DNA from: an uncultured Dokdonia sp.
GTDB lineage: Bacteria > Bacteroidota > Bacteroidia > Flavobacteriales > Flavobacteriaceae
Length of the DNA: 64,000 bases
Assembly: GCF_947492815.1 (NCBI RefSeq)
Contig: NZ_CANLOB010000001.1
Coordinates: 482,818-546,817, forward strand
Direction of reading: 5' to 3'
Part shown: piece after piece, positions 62,047 through 64,000 of the stretch
Layout of the letters: the number at the start of each line of letters is the position of its first letter
Numbering within the stretch: position 1 is the stretch's first letter
Translations under genes and position numbers: made by a program
Notes under the pieces: model-generated
Seen by the model: the letters and a program-made list of their open reading frames with translations, nothing else
Databases searched by the model: none
What the model was told of the DNA's origin: nothing

Positions 62047-62760
62047 ATGATCTCAAAGTTAAAACTAGAAAACATCCTTTTTTTAGATATCGAAACAGTA
62101 CCTCAATCCATTAGTTTTGATGCGTTAGATGACACTACAAAAACATTATATGCAGATAAGACAAAATACCTTCGTAAAGAAGAATATACGCCAGAGGCGT
62201 ATTATGAACGAGCAGGTATTTGGGCGGAATTTGGAAAAATAGTATGTATATCTGTTGGCTATTTTAAAATAACAGGTGATGGCAGGTCATTTAGAACCAC
62301 TTCTTTTCATGGAGAAGAGCGCACCCTTCTAATAGATTTTAAAAACCTATTAGAAACACATTTCAATAGATCGCATCATATATTATGCGCTCATAATGGA
62401 AAAGAATTTGATTTTCCATATATAGCAAGACGTATGATTGTATTGGGTGTAGAATTACCTTATAAATTTAATTTATTTGGAAAAAAACCATGGGAAATAC
62501 CGCATTTAGATACGTTGGATTTATGGAAGTTTGGAGACTATAAGCACTATACGTCACTTAAGTTACTCACGCATATTTTAGGAATACCTTCCCCTAAAGA
62601 TGACATGGATGGCAGTGAGGTTAGAAGTGTGTATTATGAAGAAGGGGATATCGATAGAATTATAATTTACTGCGAAAAAGATACACTAGCGGTTGCTCAG
62701 GTTCTTCTTAGACTACGTAATGAACAATTGCTAGAACCTCATGAGGTAATTTCAGTATGA
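62047..62760 (+). CDS. PolB-like 3'-5' exonuclease (DnaQ/DEDD fold)
   Basis: A 237-residue predicted exonuclease. DEDD residues appear as FLDIETVPQ (about 13-15), CAHNGKEFDFPYIARR (about 117-132) and a final CEKDTLAVAQVLLR (about 213). LDTLDLWKFGD and KLLTHILGIPSPKDDMDG match the PolB-like exonuclease 2 family (PF10108 as I recall). It stands alone without a polymerase domain. It probably acts in DNA repair or RNA processing; this is inferred. Confidence 0.82.
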   Translation: MISKLKLENILFLDIETVPQSISFDALDDTTKTLYADKTKYLRKEEYTPEAYYERAGIWAEFGKIVCISVGYFKITGDGRSFRTTSFHGEERTLLIDFKNLLETHFNRSHHILCAHNGKEFDFPYIARRMIVLGVELPYKFNLFGKKPWEIPHLDTLDLWKFGDYKHYTSLKLLTHILGIPSPKDDMDGSEVRSVYYEEGDIDRIIIYCEKDTLAVAQVLLRLRNEQLLEPHEVISV

Positions 62761-62792
62761 TTAATAACTTAATTTCTATTTAAATAGAAAAC

Positions 62793-62822
62793 AAAAACCC
62801 CAGTCATCGACTGGGGTTTTTT
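62793..62822. terminator. bidirectional terminator
   Basis: AAAAACCCCAGTC pairs with GACTGGGGTTTTTT around a short loop between the convergent exonuclease and T9SS genes. Confidence 0.92.
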
Positions 62823-62857
62823 CTTCATAATTGAATGGTTAGTGTCAAAAAATACTA

Positions 62858-64000
62858 CTATTTTTTGATGAACCTTTGAATCATTTTACTGCCATCTACT
62901 TCTACTTCTATAATGTACATACCATCTTTTAAGTTAGCTACGTTAATTACATTCGTAAATGTGCTTTGGCGTACTACTTGTCCGAGTGTATTATAGATCG
63001 TATAGTTTTCAGCTTCTAAGTCTCCAATGTTGATATTAAGCACTCCTTTTGTTGGGTTCGGGAATATTTCAAATTCAACACCTTCTATACTATTGTTACC
63101 AACGACTGGATTTGTGTTTTCATCACCTCCAAAGTTAGCTACAACGTTAGATTCAGAGTTGTCACATACACCATTTCCATTAGCATCTTCAAATACAGTA
63201 ATATTTCTGTAGAAAGAATCTCCATTACTAGGCGATGCATCATGATCAGTTACAAATAATAAACGATCAGCAGCTCCTGTGTAGAATGTTCCTACAGGAA
63301 TGGTATATGTTACCCATCCATTACCAGAGTAATTGTTAAAGTCAAGGATACCCCAATTTTGTGTTCCGTGGAATTGGAATACTAAGTCTGAAGATAAGGT
63401 ATTGTCAGATTCTAATCCAATACCATGGATTTCTCCTTGGATATCACTTCTAAAGTCTAATTGTATTACTGTATTAGCTGTAATAGTATATGGGAAGTTG
63501 ATATACTTCCAAGCATTATCCTCTAGTTTTAATTCTGTGTTACCATTTAATAGTTGTGATGTTCCATTATCTTGATTAGAGAAAGAATTATACGTAGTAT
63601 TTAAGTCTACAGTAGAACATCCAGTGTTTCCACCACTAGCAACGACTCTAGTGTTATCTATAGCGACATCCGATTGCCAAGTACCTCCAGTGATACGGTT
63701 GAATCTTAATTGTACAGATCCACCTACGTAAGCTGCAAGATCAATAGTTACATTATTCCATTGGTTACCTTGGTTTCCAGTTTGATTCCAGATACTTGTC
63801 CAAGTCGCCCCATCATCAGTACTTGCTTCAAGATCTACACGTCCACCATCAGTAGATCCAAACATGTGGTAATCAAATATGAAAGAAGCTTCTGATTCTC
63901 CGCTAAGATCAAAACATGGAGAGTTTAAGATTGCTCTTTTGTTTGGGAATCCAGTTCCGTTACCTGATGCTTCTACGTATACATAGAAAGATCCATCAGC
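62858..64000 (-). CDS. MAM-domain protein with T9SS sorting signal, 5' end outside window
   Basis: The reading frame is open to the right edge, giving the last 380 residues. A MAM-like domain runs from the edge to about residue 160 (ILNSPCFDLSG, FIFDYHMFG, RVDLEASTDDGATWTSIW, DNTRVVASG). A carbohydrate-binding-like or Ig-like region follows, and then a T9SS type A sorting domain starting FEIFPNPTKGVLNI and ending QRFIKK. Bacteroidota MAM/T9SS proteins are often secreted proteases or adhesins; the catalytic part, if any, lies off the window. Confidence 0.82.
   Translation of the reverse strand, partial: ADGSFYVYVEASGNGTGFPNKRAILNSPCFDLSGESEASFIFDYHMFGSTDGGRVDLEASTDDGATWTSIWNQTGNQGNQWNNVTIDLAAYVGGSVQLRFNRITGGTWQSDVAIDNTRVVASGGNTGCSTVDLNTTYNSFSNQDNGTSQLLNGNTELKLEDNAWKYINFPYTITANTVIQLDFRSDIQGEIHGIGLESDNTLSSDLVFQFHGTQNWGILDFNNYSGNGWVTYTIPVGTFYTGAADRLLFVTDHDASPSNGDSFYRNITVFEDANGNGVCDNSESNVVANFGGDENTNPVVGNNSIEGVEFEIFPNPTKGVLNINIGDLEAENYTIYNTLGQVVRQSTFTNVINVANLKDGMYIIEVEVDGSKMIQRFIKK

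Overview
This 64 kb window comes from a marine-type Flavobacteriaceae chromosome (Bacteroidota). The evidence is family content and signals. There are type IX secretion (T9SS) C-terminal sorting domains, DUF4175, IPExxxVDY and DUF4349 family proteins, a RimK/desuccinylase pair, AT-rich DNA, lipoproteins with SxC lipoboxes, and many TAnnTTTG promoter boxes typical of the flavobacterial sigma factor. The dense CGCTTTCGCGAAAGCG palindrome and its YAFAKA translation remind me of Dokdonia and Leeuwenhoekiella, but I cannot confirm a genus. No prophage, insertion sequence, CRISPR array or rRNA operon is visible.

Layout. 0-5 kb: parS-like site, ybeY, a giant coiled-coil DUF4175 membrane protein and a MORN-repeat protein, all on the minus strand. 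5-14 kb: AlkB-like hydroxylase, gltX, an outer-membrane barrel, an SPFH protein, glnS, a zinc-ribbon protein, folB and tRNA-Cys. 14-20 kb: LysE exporter, DUF2807 protein, M1 aminopeptidase, a repeat-dense non-coding island and a heme-binding-like barrel. 20-27 kb: three paralogous repeat-rich T9SS proteins around rnr, plus a broken double-glycine leader peptide. 27.2-27.8 kb: very AT-rich, gene-free, with four DnaA-box-like 9-mers, a candidate oriC. 27.8-34 kb: rpiB, a GNAT protein and an rnpA-DUF4349-S41 protease-OmpA-hydroxylase run. 34-39.5 kb: response regulator, two tandem PAS histidine kinases, 5-FCL, desuccinylase-like protein and rimK. 39.7-46.7 kb: uvrC overlapping a patatin/BamA-type protein, an SH3 lipoprotein, pyk and an IPExxxVDY protein. 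46.8-50.7 kb: a sensor kinase, then rnc, fabF and acpP. 50.9-57.7 kb: purN, RNase H, a START protein, a PfkB kinase, purF, a CNNM/HlyC-type transporter and DinB. 57.8-64 kb: hybrid histidine kinase, ogt, a serine hydrolase, a PolB-like exonuclease and a truncated MAM/T9SS protein.

The outstanding signal is the perfect palindrome core GCTTTCGCGAAAGC. It occurs 13 times without mismatch and several more times in decayed form, in both intergenic and coding DNA. In genes it is read in only two of its three frames (AFAKA, or LSRK). Other non-coding repeat families appear in pairs or as strong structures: a hairpin with conserved internal loops (15955-16000 and 18977-19022), a TAGCTATnGCTATG hairpin (about 14.97 and 19.22 kb), a CCCTCAT/GGGAGAAA element (6.37 and 18.80 kb), and a roughly 110-nt multi-hairpin element at 61.84 kb. 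parS-like and DnaA-box-like sites, rnpA, and possibly mnmG just off the left edge, together suggest an origin-proximal segment.

Coordinates, motifs and translations are read directly. Family names come from remembered motifs without database searches. Some starts were moved from the longest ORF on the basis of signal peptides, family N-termini or promoters. Residue positions are approximate.
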